A stretch of DNA of 14,833 nt from UMGS1696 sp964634795 (GTDB taxonomy: Bacteria > Bacillota > Clostridia > Oscillospirales > CAG-272). A program made the translations under genes and the position numbers. The notes under the pieces were generated by a model. The model searched no databases. It was not told the DNA's origin and worked only from the letters and a program-made list of their open reading frames with translations. Positions 1 through 5,811 of this stretch are shown here, piece by piece. The DNA lies in the NCBI GenBank assembly GCA_964634795.1, contig CAZWLL010000050.1, positions 1-14,833 on the forward strand. Direction: 5' to 3'. Numbering within the stretch: position 1 is the stretch's first letter; every line of letters begins with the position of its first letter.

Positions 1-17
1 CAAATGCCTATGTTGTT

Positions 18-65
18 CTTCGGAGAATTTCACCTTCGGAGAATTTCACCTTCGGTGAAATTCTC
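18..65. repeat. 16-bp tandem repeat ending in a hairpin
   Basis: The unit CTTCGGAGAATTTCAC occurs at 18-33 and 34-49. A third 16-bp unit (50-65) begins the same way but then carries the inverted arm. The result is a perfect 12-bp stem, GAGAATTTCACC (39-50) with GGTGAAATTCTC (54-65), and a TTC loop. The same core (GAGAATTTTCA) reappears in the hairpin at 269-294. Confidence 0.85.
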
Positions 66-67
66 AT

Positions 68-114
68 GGAGCGAGTTTAACTCTTTAATGTTAAGCTAAG
101 TTTATCTCGCGACG
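68..114. repeat. Repeat family A, diverged copy A0
   Basis: This is a diverged copy of the stem-loop seen at 116, 345 and 454. It begins GGAGCG, keeps the TTAAGCTAAGTTTAT-like interior and ends CTCGCGACG. The 5-bp stem is GCGAG (71-75) with CTCGC (106-110), where the later copies have GCGGG with CCCGC. Both arms changed together, so pairing is kept. The interior is otherwise clearly diverged. Confidence 0.65.
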
Positions 115-115
115 A

Positions 116-204
116 GGGAGCGGGTTTATTCCCCTCCTGCTAAGTTATACATCATCCCGCCGATACCTTTCAGCCTTAAGTACGGAGTTTGTCCGTTTGC
201 CGCA
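116..204. repeat. Repeat family, long copy 1 (A1 plus left half of B1)
   Basis: This 89-bp segment is almost identical to 345-433; the only difference seen is CCCC versus CTCC near 131-134. It contains stem-loop A1, GCGGG (120-124) with CCCGC (156-160), then a spacer (GATACCTTTCAGCCTTAAG), then the left arm of hairpin B. The two long copies diverge right after the GCA loop of hairpin B. Confidence 0.9.
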
Positions 205-247
205 GGCAATTTTCAAATGCTTTTGACATTTGAAAAAGGACAAACTC
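185..247. repeat. Branched inverted repeat B1
   Basis: The outer arms are GAGTTTGTCC (185-194) and GGACAAACTC (238-247). They enclose two smaller perfect hairpins: TTGCC/GGCAA (197-201 with 205-209, loop GCA) and TTTTCAAATG/CATTTGAAAA (210-219 with 227-236, 7-nt loop). The predicted fold is a three-way junction. The sister copy B2 has the same outer arms but is a single unbranched hairpin. Confidence 0.85.
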
Positions 248-268
248 TATTGTTATGCAAAAAGAGCG

Positions 269-294
269 GAGAATTTTCAGTCATGAAAATTCTC
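269..294. repeat. Perfect 11-bp hairpin
   Basis: GAGAATTTTCA (269-279) pairs perfectly with TGAAAATTCTC (284-294) across a GTCA loop. The arm resembles the stem at 39-65, suggesting a third small hairpin family in this region. Confidence 0.8.
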
Positions 295-295
295 G

Positions 296-344
296 AGAGT
301 GGGATGGTTGCCTCTACTACTCAGCTGAAGATTATTCCCACTCT
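296..344. repeat. Repeat family A, diverged copy AX
   Basis: A 9-bp stem, AGAGTGGGA (296-304) with TCCCACTCT (336-344), encloses CCTCTACTACTCAGCTGAAG. That interior lines up loosely with CCTCTCCTACTAAGTTATAC in copies A1-A3. The stem core here is GTGGG/CCCAC where the others have GCGGG/CCCGC, again changed in both arms. Membership of the family is an inference from this alignment. Confidence 0.55.
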
Positions 345-433
345 GGGAGCGGGTTTATTCCTCTCCTGCTAAGTTATACATCATCCCGCCGATACCTTTC
401 AGCCTTAAGTACGGAGTTTGTCCGTTTGCCGCA
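345..433. repeat. Repeat family, long copy 2 (A2 plus left half of B2)
   Basis: This is the second 89-bp copy, nearly identical to 116-204. Stem-loop A2 is GCGGG (349-353) with CCCGC (385-389). It directly abuts AX on the left and runs into hairpin B2 on the right. Confidence 0.9.
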
Positions 434-451
434 TGGCAAACGGACAAACTC
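414..451. repeat. Perfect 17-bp palindromic hairpin B2
   Basis: GAGTTTGTCCGTTTGCC (414-430) pairs without a mismatch with GGCAAACGGACAAACTC (435-451) across a GCAT loop. No T run follows on either strand. Its first ten base pairs are shared with B1, where the centre is expanded into two sub-hairpins. Confidence 0.9.
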
Positions 452-453
452 AA

Positions 454-497
454 GGAGCGGGTTTATTCCTCTCCTACTAAGTTATACATTATCCCGC
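454..497. repeat. Repeat family A, copy A3 overlapping a gene end
   Basis: This 44-bp copy has the stem GCGGG (457-461) with CCCGC (493-497). It differs from A1/A2 at a few interior positions and is followed by GACG, as A0 is. It overlaps the 3' end of the minus-strand solute-binding protein gene: the TAA stop (491-489) and the Ala-Gly codons before it lie in or next to the repeat arm. Confidence 0.85.
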
Positions 498-2006
498 GAC
501 GTTGTTCTCTTTGTATTTCTCGATAAGGTTGTCGAGAAGCTTGACGAGAAGCTTTTCGTTCTTGGAATAATTGCTTGCGAAGGAATTTTCCGTCATCGCG
601 GACGCGTGAATAAGGCCCTGCAGGAATGAGTTCAATGACTGGTGCCATGCGAGTGCGAATGAGTTGCCGAGTCCGTCGTGAATTATATCTATCATCTGCG
701 CGGATTCACTGTCACGTGTGTACTTAATCTTCAGCGAGTTCTCGTAATATGCGGGAAGCACGCTCTTCGATGATTCGCGAGACAGAACCTCAAGCACAGC
801 GCTGGCAAACGACAGTCTGTCCTCGGGCATTGTTACGGGCATAAGTCCGATTTCGGACGTATCGTGAGCGGATGTAATGTAATTCTCCTGCTGATCATCA
901 AGCTTCGGATAAGGAACAACACCGATTTCGTTTTCCGATGAACGGAGGTAATCACTCTCAAGCGAGCCGAGCTGCTGATATCCTATAAAAATAACATTGC
1001 CTGCCGAGAACTGCTCGAGAAGCAGCTGCTGGTTATCGTTGAACAGCGAAAGAGTACCCGAGCCGTCGCTGTTCCACAGCTTGTATATTTTGTCGCACAT
1101 GAGTATCGTACGCTCGTTATTCATGGTAAGTGTCGGATAGCCTTCATCATCACGTCCGAGGTATTCGACTCCGGTTGAGATGGAGAACGGAATAAACGGA
1201 CCCCAGTCCTGATGCACCGCAAATCCGAGAGTGTCGCCGACATCCTTGACACCGTTGCCGTTCGCGTCTACATATACGCCGCTTACAAGCTCTGTCATTT
1301 TGTCAAGCGTCCAGCCGCCCTCTAAAACGATACCGTACAAGTCGTCACCGTTGCCGTAAAAGTCGGTATAAAGATCCTTGTTGTAGACAAGGCAGTGCGC
1401 CGTACGAAGCGTATCGATAATAAAGTCGCCTGCCAGGATAAATGTGTCGCCTTCCTTGAACGCGATATCATTCATGAAGTTTCCGTACCAGTACGGCTGA
1501 GAAAAATCGAAATACTCACCCTTATCCGCGGAGTGGAACATTCCCTCAACCGTCAATCCGGCAAGGCCGTACAAATCGTTTATGACAAGCTCATATGCGT
1601 CGTCGCCCGCCATAATGTAGTTGCGCATGTCGTTCTGTACCTTGTCGTAGTTTAGATTGCTTTCCGTGAAAACAAGCTTTACGTTAAGCAGCTCCTCTAC
1701 AGTGGAGTTTCTCTCAAACGCAGCGTCTCCCGCCGCCTCACCGGTCAGCTCTTCGGGGCCTTCAATCAGGAAGTTTGATGACTTCAGTGATGTCGACGCA
1801 TCGTGCGCGCTTGTGTAAACACGGAAATTCTGTCCGCCGTAATCGAAATCGGCAAACGGGTCAACCTCCTCGGTTTCGCTTTCGGTGTCAGCTGCCTGCT
1901 CTGTCGTTTCGGATGTTTCCTCTTCATCCGTGTTCGTGCTCTCGGCGCAGCCGTACATGGAAACAAGAAGCGAAAGCAAGAGCAGTAATGCGGTAATTCG
2001 TTTCAT
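489..2006 (-). CDS. Extracellular solute-binding lipoprotein (sugar ABC transporter type)
   Basis: Likely the substrate-binding lipoprotein of a carbohydrate-type ABC importer, anchored outside the membrane. The start is the ATG at 2006-2004: an AGGAGA ribosome binding site lies just upstream and the protein then opens with MKRITALLLLLSLLVSMYGC, a signal peptide with the lipidated Cys at residue 20. An upstream in-frame start at 2129 would precede the promoter and is rejected. The mature N-terminus is an acidic Ser/Thr/Glu linker (about 21-50). The binding-protein body follows, with an EF-hand-like loop DANGNGVKDVGD (247-258), a feature seen in such binding proteins and probably binding calcium. 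At 505 residues the length is normal. No permease or ATPase gene is in the window. The last codons and stop lie at repeat copy A3. The substrate cannot be told from sequence; the divergent RpiR regulator suggests a sugar. Confidence 0.85.
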   Translation of the reverse strand: MKRITALLLLLSLLVSMYGCAESTNTDEEETSETTEQAADTESETEEVDPFADFDYGGQNFRVYTSAHDASTSLKSSNFLIEGPEELTGEAAGDAAFERNSTVEELLNVKLVFTESNLNYDKVQNDMRNYIMAGDDAYELVINDLYGLAGLTVEGMFHSADKGEYFDFSQPYWYGNFMNDIAFKEGDTFILAGDFIIDTLRTAHCLVYNKDLYTDFYGNGDDLYGIVLEGGWTLDKMTELVSGVYVDANGNGVKDVGDTLGFAVHQDWGPFIPFSISTGVEYLGRDDEGYPTLTMNNERTILMCDKIYKLWNSDGSGTLSLFNDNQQLLLEQFSAGNVIFIGYQQLGSLESDYLRSSENEIGVVPYPKLDDQQENYITSAHDTSEIGLMPVTMPEDRLSFASAVLEVLSRESSKSVLPAYYENSLKIKYTRDSESAQMIDIIHDGLGNSFALAWHQSLNSFLQGLIHASAMTENSFASNYSKNEKLLVKLLDNLIEKYKENNVAG

Positions 2007-2079
2007 AGATGCTTTCTCCTTTTTTGTATTTTTCCGAGAATGTAGCTTCTCTTCATAATCGTAATGCTGTGATATTTTT

Positions 2080-2088
2080 ATTATAGCA
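2080..2088 (-). promoter_or_regulatory. Extended -10 promoter of the solute-binding protein gene
   Basis: Read on the minus strand this is TGCTATAAT, a perfect extended -10 (TGnTATAAT). It would start transcription near 2073 and give a leader of about 65 nt. No good -35 is visible around 2103-2109, which is tolerable for an extended -10 promoter. Confidence 0.6.
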
Positions 2089-2160
2089 TAAACTCCTCGA
2101 ATATAAAATATTTGCCGAAAAAATAACAACGGAAAAAAAGCAAATTCAACTCACCCCAAC

Positions 2161-2170
2161 GCACATGTGC
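2161..2170. promoter_or_regulatory. Palindrome in the divergent promoter region, possible operator
   Basis: GCACATGTGC is a perfect 10-bp palindrome between the two divergent promoters, about 10 bp upstream of the regulator's -35 box. RpiR-family proteins often bind inverted repeats near their own genes, so this is a candidate operator. A single short palindrome can also arise by chance. Confidence 0.35.
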
Positions 2171-2180
2171 AAAATAAATA

Positions 2181-2209
2181 TTGCTTTTTCGGGAGAAAGG
2201 ATGTATAAT
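2181..2209 (+). promoter_or_regulatory. Promoter of the RpiR-type regulator gene
   Basis: TTGCTT (2181-2186), a 17-bp spacer, and a perfect TATAAT (2204-2209). Transcription would begin near 2216, about 25 nt before the GTG start at 2241. An in-frame TTG at 2181 that could be read as a start is therefore the -35 box, not a codon. Confidence 0.65.
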
Positions 2210-2240
2210 AATACGATTTAATCGTACGGGGGAAAATGCA

Positions 2241-3125
2241 GTGAATACTGTGGGAAATGATCTTATCGCAAATATAGAAAAGGCTATGCCGAAGCTGTCC
2301 AAGGGGCAGAAAAAGATAGCCGAGTTCATCATAAACAACTACGACAAGGCGGCATACATGACAGCGTGCGCAATGGGCAGCGAGGTCGGAGTATCGGAGT
2401 CCACAGTTGTGAGGTTCGCAAATGAAATGGGATTTGACGGTTATCCCGAGCTTCAGTCGCAGATACGAGACACGGTTCGTGTACGGCTTACCTCCGTTCA
2501 GAGAGTAAACGTCGCCAACCACAGAATGGGAGACGATGATGTTATCGACCATGTGCTCAACGCGGACGCGGAAAAAATCAAATCCACCCTCGAGCAAATC
2601 GACCGTGCGGCTTTCAGGGAGGCGGTAGACCTTATTTTAGGCGCAAGAAACATTTACATTCTCGGAATGCGCTCCTCCGCCGTCCTTGCCGAATTCATGA
2701 ATTATTATTTCGGCCTGCTTTTCGACAATGTTCGGCTTATCAGACCTGCGGGAGGCAGCGAAATATTCGAGCATCTGATGAAGGTACACGAGGATGACGT
2801 TTTCGTCTCCATCAGCTTTCCGCGATACACAACGACTATAGTCAACGCGACTGAGTATGTCTCGAGAACAGGCGCTAAGGTAATAGCCATAACGGATTCC
2901 ATCTCATCTCCCATCGTTCCGCATGCCGCGGTAACTCTTACGGCAAAAAGCGAAATGGCATCGTTTGCCGACTCTCTTGTGGCTCCCATGAGCCTGATAA
3001 ACGCGATGATAGCGTACATAGGAAAGAAAAAGCATCAGGAGGTCACGCAAACCCTCGGCAGACTCGAAAATGTTTGGAAGGAATACAACGTCTACACAGG
3101 CGGAGATACGGATAAAAATGAATAA
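2241..3125 (+). CDS. MurR/RpiR family transcriptional regulator
   Basis: A DNA-binding regulator of the RpiR family, which usually senses a phosphosugar. From the GTG start (294 aa), the N-terminal helix-turn-helix domain spans about 19-77 and contains GVSESTVVRFANEMGFDGYP, the family signature. A SIS sugar-phosphate-binding domain follows at about 130-260 (NIYILGMRSSAVLAEF; later VFVSISFPRYTTT and GAKVIAITDS). GTG at 2241 is chosen because GGGGG (2228-2232) sits 8 nt upstream and the promoter at 2181-2209 lies before it; the upstream TTG would lie in the -35 box. It is divergent from the solute-binding protein gene, which it may control along with itself. Its end overlaps the flavoprotein gene by 8 bp, so it is co-transcribed with core genes. 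The effector is unknown. Confidence 0.9.
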   Translation: MNTVGNDLIANIEKAMPKLSKGQKKIAEFIINNYDKAAYMTACAMGSEVGVSESTVVRFANEMGFDGYPELQSQIRDTVRVRLTSVQRVNVANHRMGDDDVIDHVLNADAEKIKSTLEQIDRAAFREAVDLILGARNIYILGMRSSAVLAEFMNYYFGLLFDNVRLIRPAGGSEIFEHLMKVHEDDVFVSISFPRYTTTIVNATEYVSRTGAKVIAITDSISSPIVPHAAVTLTAKSEMASFADSLVAPMSLINAMIAYIGKKKHQEVTQTLGRLENVWKEYNVYTGGDTDKNE

Positions 3126-4392
3126 GCTGTATGATATCGCCGTAATCGGAGGCGGTGCCTCGGGAATGATGGCGGCAATATCCGCTCACGACACGCTCTG
3201 CGGCGGCGATATTGTTATAATAGAAAAAAATAAATACACGGGACGCAAAATCGGCATCACGGGAAAGGGCAGATGCAACCTTACAAACAACTGCAGCGTA
3301 AACGAGCTTCTCGAGGCTGTGCGCTCCAACCCGAAATTTCTTTACGGAGCCGTAAACAAATTCACGCCGTCCGACACGATAAGCTTTTTCGAGGAAGCGG
3401 GCGTTCCGCTCAAAACCGAACGCGGCAGAAGAGTTTTTCCGCAGTCCGACAAAGCATCCGACATACAGTTTGCGTTTGACAGAATGATAAAGGAAAGAGG
3501 CATCGAGGTAAAATTCAACTCCGCGGCCCACTCAATCGAGAAGAGAGACGAATACTTCGATGTGCTCACTCCTCACGGTACGATATCGGCACGCACCGTT
3601 ATCGTATCCACGGGAGGGCTGTCATATCCGCTCACAGGCTCAACGGGAGACGGACACAAAATGCTTTCCGACATGGGCGTGAAAATCACGCCTCTCTCGC
3701 CCTCTCTCGTGCCGATTGAAACAACGGAGGATTACTCGCATCTGTCGGGACTTACGCTGAAAAACGTCGAGCTTACGGTTTGCGACAAAAACGGAAAAGA
3801 GGTTTACTCCGAAAGAGGGGAAATGCTCTTCACCCACTTCGGCGTGAGCGGCCCGCTTGTGCTCTCGGCTTCCGCAAATATGCAGTCGTACTCTCCGAGC
3901 AGCTACACAATGACGATAAACCTCAAGCCCGCGCTGAGCGAGGAAGAGCTTGACCGTCGTCTCATATCGGATCTTTCGGAAAACTCGGCCAAGGATTTCA
4001 TAAATTCGCTCGGCGGACTTCTCCCGCAAAGATTCATCGAAACCGCAGTCGAGCGGACGGGAATAATGCCTCACAAAAAATCCGCGAACATAACACGCGC
4101 CGAAAGGCAGTCACTGCTTCACACCCTGCGTGAATTCAAGATAGGCATAAAAGGCTTCAGACCGATTGAGGAGGCTGTTATAACCTCGGGCGGTGTGGAT
4201 GTATCGGAAATAAATCCGAAAACGATGGAGCTTAAAAAGCACCGCGGAATTTTCGTATGCGGTGAGCTTATAGACATAGACGCATACACGGGGGGATATA
4301 ATCTGCAGCTGGCGTTCTCGACAGGGCATCTGGCGGGATGCGGAGCGGCATATTATGTAAGCGAAATCAAGGATACACCGATTTCGGATTGA
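3118..4392 (+). CDS. HI0933/YhiN-like FAD-dependent oxidoreductase
   Basis: A flavoprotein of the HI0933/YhiN (BaiN-like) family, annotated variously as NAD(P)/FAD-dependent oxidoreductase or aminoacetone oxidase-like; its physiological substrate is generally unsettled. The Rossmann FAD-binding motif DIAVIGGGASGMMAA is at residues 6-20. It is followed by the family signature GRKIGITGKGRCNLTN (42-57), and the C-terminal flavin-binding block has TSGGV (356-360) and GGYNLQLAFSTG (392-403). At 424 aa the length is typical. The ATG at 3118 is chosen over an in-frame start at 3070 because the protein then begins directly before the FAD motif. A GGCGGAG site (3099-3105) lies 12 nt upstream, rather far, and the start overlaps the regulator's stop. 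No signal peptide, so cytoplasmic. The next gene, cmk, follows after 73 bp. Confidence 0.88.
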   Translation: MNKLYDIAVIGGGASGMMAAISAHDTLCGGDIVIIEKNKYTGRKIGITGKGRCNLTNNCSVNELLEAVRSNPKFLYGAVNKFTPSDTISFFEEAGVPLKTERGRRVFPQSDKASDIQFAFDRMIKERGIEVKFNSAAHSIEKRDEYFDVLTPHGTISARTVIVSTGGLSYPLTGSTGDGHKMLSDMGVKITPLSPSLVPIETTEDYSHLSGLTLKNVELTVCDKNGKEVYSERGEMLFTHFGVSGPLVLSASANMQSYSPSSYTMTINLKPALSEEELDRRLISDLSENSAKDFINSLGGLLPQRFIETAVERTGIMPHKKSANITRAERQSLLHTLREFKIGIKGFRPIEEAVITSGGVDVSEINPKTMELKKHRGIFVCGELIDIDAYTGGYNLQLAFSTGHLAGCGAAYYVSEIKDTPISD

Positions 4393-4427
4393 TTTATCCC
4401 GTGCAGCCTCTACTGAAAATTATCGGA

Positions 4428-4433
4428 TATAAT
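4428..4433 (+). promoter_or_regulatory. Possible -10 element upstream of cmk
   Basis: A perfect TATAAT lies in the 73-bp gap before cmk, which is the widest gap in this gene run. No -35 is recognisable at the right distance (AGCCTC at 4405-4410), so an extra cmk promoter is only a possibility. Confidence 0.25.
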
Positions 4434-4465
4434 AATACAGAAATACGAAATTAACGGAGCGGATA

Positions 4466-5149
4466 ATGAACAACAGATTTTCTCATATAAGAGTCGCGCT
4501 CGACGGCCCGAGCGGCGCCGGAAAAAGCACCATAGCAAAGGAAGTCGCAAAAAGAACAGGCCTGATTTACGTGGACACGGGCGCGCTTTACAGAACCGTA
4601 GGCCTCTACGTATCCGAGCACGGCATCGCAAGCACAGACCGTGACGGAATAATCGCGTGTCTGCCGAGCATTGACATAAAGCTCGCGTATGAAAACGGTG
4701 AGCAGAAGGTTTACTTAAACGGCGAATGCGTAGGCAATAAAATCCGCACGGAAAACGCGTCCGTTTATTCGTCGGCGGTATCGAAGATTCCCGAGGTAAG
4801 AGAATTCCTGCTCGGAATCCAGAAAAATCTCGCGCATGACGGCGGAGTCATCATGGACGGACGAGATATCGGTACGGTTATAATGCCCGAGGCTGAAGTC
4901 AAGGTATTCATGACCGCATCACCCGAGGTAAGAGCGCAGAGAAGATACGAGGAACAGCTCGCCAAGGGAATAAACGTATCATACGAGGAAATACTCGACG
5001 CGATTATAAAAAGAGACCGTCAGGATTCCGAACGTTATACCGCCCCGCTGAAGCCTGCCGATGACGCGGTAATATTCTATAATGACAATCACGGCATTGA
5101 GGAATGTGCCGAATATATAATCAAACTGATGGAAGAGAAAACAAAATGA
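4466..5149 (+). CDS. cmk: (d)CMP kinase
   Basis: Cytidylate kinase transfers phosphate from ATP to CMP or dCMP, supplying CDP and dCDP for nucleic acids and CTP-dependent lipid synthesis in the cytoplasm. The P-loop GPSGAGKST is at residues 14-22. The CMP-binding stretch YVDTGALYRT (35-44), MDGRDIGT (130-137) and the Arg-rich lid region IKRDRQDSER (181-190) are all present and intact. The length of 227 aa is normal. The ATG at 4466 has GGAG (4456-4459) six nt upstream. The TGA stop overlaps the plsC start by ATGA, so the two are translationally coupled. The cmk-plsC-ispH/rpsA order is typical of Clostridia. Confidence 0.96.
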   Translation: MNNRFSHIRVALDGPSGAGKSTIAKEVAKRTGLIYVDTGALYRTVGLYVSEHGIASTDRDGIIACLPSIDIKLAYENGEQKVYLNGECVGNKIRTENASVYSSAVSKIPEVREFLLGIQKNLAHDGGVIMDGRDIGTVIMPEAEVKVFMTASPEVRAQRRYEEQLAKGINVSYEEILDAIIKRDRQDSERYTAPLKPADDAVIFYNDNHGIEECAEYIIKLMEEKTK

Positions 5150-5811
5150 GCTTTTACACCTGGTTTTACAAGACTTTTGAGCCGTTTGTGTCATGGCTCT
5201 ACAGAATCGACGCTCACGGAACGGAAAATATTCCCGACGGAGGAGCGCTTCTCGCGTCAAACCATACGTCCTTCTCCGACGTGCTTGTTATTTCCGCCGC
5301 ATCGAAGCGGCAGGTTCGCTACATGGCGAAAAAGGAGCTTTTCAAAACACCGATTGCTCCCCTTATCAAAGCTCTCGGCGCTTTTCCCGTCGACAGAGGC
5401 GGAGCGGACGTAAAAAGCATTAAGAACACCATATCTCTTATCGAGAGCGGCGAGCTGGTCGGTATTTTTCCGCAGGGACACCGTCACGGCGGAGAGGACC
5501 CGAGACAAACCGAAATCAAAGCGGGAGTCGGCTTTCTCGCATACCACACAAAAGCGCAGATAGTGCCTGTGTTTATAGAAAACAGCAGAATGAAAACGGG
5601 AGTATTCCGCAAAAATCACGTCACCTTCGGCACACCCGTGACGTTTGACGAGCTGGGCTTTTCAAAGGGCGGACGAGACGAGTACATGAGAGCGTCGAGA
5701 ATAATCTTCGGACATATCTGCGCGATAAAGTACGGCAGTGATCTGCCCGATGAGCTGAAGCCTCTGCCGCTCAAGCTCGAGACAGCCGCGGTAAAGGAAA
5801 ATGTAAAATGA
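5146..5811 (+). CDS. plsC: 1-acyl-sn-glycerol-3-phosphate acyltransferase (PlsC family)
   Basis: Acylates lysophosphatidic acid to phosphatidic acid at the membrane, the second acylation step in phospholipid synthesis. The catalytic HX4D motif is NHTSFSD (39-45; His40, Asp45). The glycerol-phosphate-binding motif usually written FPEGTR appears here as FPQGHRHG (108-115), with Gln for Glu and His for Thr, followed by IKAGVGFLA (124-132). The substitution is not drastic enough to doubt the family, but the substrate could differ. The length is 221 aa. The ATG at 5146 overlaps the cmk stop, with GGAAGAG just upstream; an alternative in-frame start at 5104 lies deep inside cmk. The stop overlaps the ispH start by ATGA. 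Co-translation with cmk fits the link between CTP supply and phospholipid synthesis. Confidence 0.9.
   Translation: MSFYTWFYKTFEPFVSWLYRIDAHGTENIPDGGALLASNHTSFSDVLVISAASKRQVRYMAKKELFKTPIAPLIKALGAFPVDRGGADVKSIKNTISLIESGELVGIFPQGHRHGGEDPRQTEIKAGVGFLAYHTKAQIVPVFIENSRMKTGVFRKNHVTFGTPVTFDELGFSKGGRDEYMRASRIIFGHICAIKYGSDLPDELKPLPLKLETAAVKENVK

Larger units (their letters stand above)
1..488. other. Gene-free region dense in inverted repeats
   Basis: No credible gene lies here. The only long open frame (255-629, plus) reads straight through the repeats, gives a repeated SGFIPLLLSYT peptide, has no ribosome binding site, and ends inside the solute-binding protein gene on the other strand. What the region does hold is a chain of hairpins: 39-65, A0 (71-110), A1 (120-160), B1 (185-247), 269-294, AX (296-344), A2 (349-389), B2 (414-451) and A3 (457-497). 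None is followed by a run of T on either strand, so they are not ordinary intrinsic terminators. The region lies 3' of the minus-strand lipoprotein gene, and the neighbour on the left is outside the window. Confidence 0.8.

Noticed and set aside
75..97. Integron attC-like core sites (GTTTAAC and GTTAAGC in copy A0)
   Set aside because: The two motifs are only 9 bp apart, and the other copies of the family do not keep them, so the attC architecture is missing.
414..451. Intrinsic terminator for the solute-binding protein gene
   Set aside because: The hairpin is strong, but no T run follows on either strand.
1..500. CRISPR array
   Set aside because: The repeats differ in length and sequence, are unevenly spaced, and partly abut with no spacers of uniform size; no cas genes are in the window.
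255..629. Plus-strand open frame of 124 codons across the repeats
   Set aside because: It reads through repeat copies, giving a duplicated peptide, has no ribosome binding site, and overlaps the well-supported lipoprotein gene on the other strand.
2007..2129. Upstream start at 2129 for the solute-binding lipoprotein
   Set aside because: It would put 41 non-signal residues before a clear lipoprotein signal peptide and lies upstream of the extended -10 promoter.
2181..2240. TTG start at 2181 for the RpiR regulator
   Set aside because: It coincides with the -35 box of the promoter; GTG at 2241 has a ribosome binding site and fits the family's N-terminus.
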